A stretch of 12,722 nt of DNA from JAAYUK01 sp035319145 (lineage in GTDB: Bacteria; Nitrospirota; Thermodesulfovibrionia; Thermodesulfovibrionales; Dissulfurispiraceae). The first letter of the stretch is position 1. Every line of letters begins with the position of its first letter. Below the pieces are notes generated by a model, which was not told the origin of the DNA, did not search any database, and was given only the letters and a program-made list of their open reading frames with translations. The position numbers were made by a program, and so were the translations under genes. Shown here in pieces: positions 12,645 to 12,722 of this stretch. The stretch covers positions 1 through 12,722 of the forward strand of contig DATHDH010000008.1 in assembly GCA_035319145.1 (NCBI GenBank), written 5' to 3'.

Positions 12645-12722
12645 TCAGCGGATGCGGACGAGGATTTCGTCAGGGTTGACGACATCCCCCTCCGAGACAT
12701 AGATTTCTTCAACAGTCCCGCT
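12645..12722 (-). CDS. Biotinyl/lipoyl-type domain protein, C-terminal end (partial)
   Basis: Reading in from the window edge on the minus strand, 25 codons are open and end in TGA at 12645-12647. They spell SGTVEEIYVSEGDVV, then NPDEILVRIR. This matches the second half of a biotin carboxyl carrier/lipoyl beta-barrel, a hairpin turn SG-V-E-EGD-V followed by a final strand ending in L-x-x-I. The modified Lys, if present, lies outside the window. Whether it is an AccB-like carrier, an E2 lipoyl domain or an HlyD-type segment cannot be told. It is followed at once by the M50 gene, so it belongs to the same operon. Confidence 0.68.
   Translation of the reverse strand, partial: SGTVEEIYVSEGDVVNPDEILVRIR

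Overview
The window looks like chromosomal DNA of a Gram-negative bacterium. Exported proteins have signal peptides, there is a nine-CXXCH periplasmic cytochrome c, and Shine-Dalgarno-led genes sit in short operons. The multihaem cytochrome, a GGDEF protein and a LysM protein of this kind fit an anaerobic or respiratory lineage such as Desulfobacterota or Nitrospirota. That placement is a guess from general style; nothing in the window fixes the taxon. I see no insertion sequence, phage gene, integrase, CRISPR array or tRNA.

Layout. (1) 1-89 is the 3' end of a 23S rRNA gene. It is not followed by a 5S gene but by a C-rich, almost G-free tract, then a sigma-70-like promoter overlapping a perfect 13-bp terminator hairpin, then a primary-type sigma factor gene (rpoD, 246-1670). 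A perfect 20-bp hairpin terminator closes rpoD. (2) 1749-4123, minus strand: bioA (biotin synthesis aminotransferase), then 17 bp later an exported LysM protein. (3) 4124-4402 is a divergent intergenic region with candidate back-to-back promoters and several inverted repeats. It leads on the plus strand to a diguanylate cyclase (4403-5455) with an intact GGEEF and RxxD inhibition site. (4) 5690-8448, plus strand: an exported multihaem cytochrome c with one unusual CX8CH, a 97-residue exported protein 15 bp downstream, and a HELAH putative metallopeptidase. (5) 8449-8626 is a gap dense in overlapping G+C inverted repeats, ending at the ribosome binding site of a 129-residue protein of unknown function. 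(6) 9100-12722, minus strand: a compact operon reading from the window edge. It holds the last 25 codons of a biotinyl/lipoyl-type protein, a site-2-protease-like M50 membrane peptidase, trpS, an exported N-terminal-nucleophile amide hydrolase, and an exported DUF882/M15-type peptidase whose start overlaps the previous stop (ATGA).

Functional reading. The minus-strand operon joins a translation gene (trpS) and a membrane protease to two exported hydrolases acting on amide bonds, which suggests an envelope or N-acyl-compound function. The cytochrome cluster suggests periplasmic electron transfer. The places most worth checking are the rRNA/rpoD junction, the possible structured RNA at 8477-8590, the CX8CH site of the cytochrome, and the Ntn hydrolase/peptidase pair.
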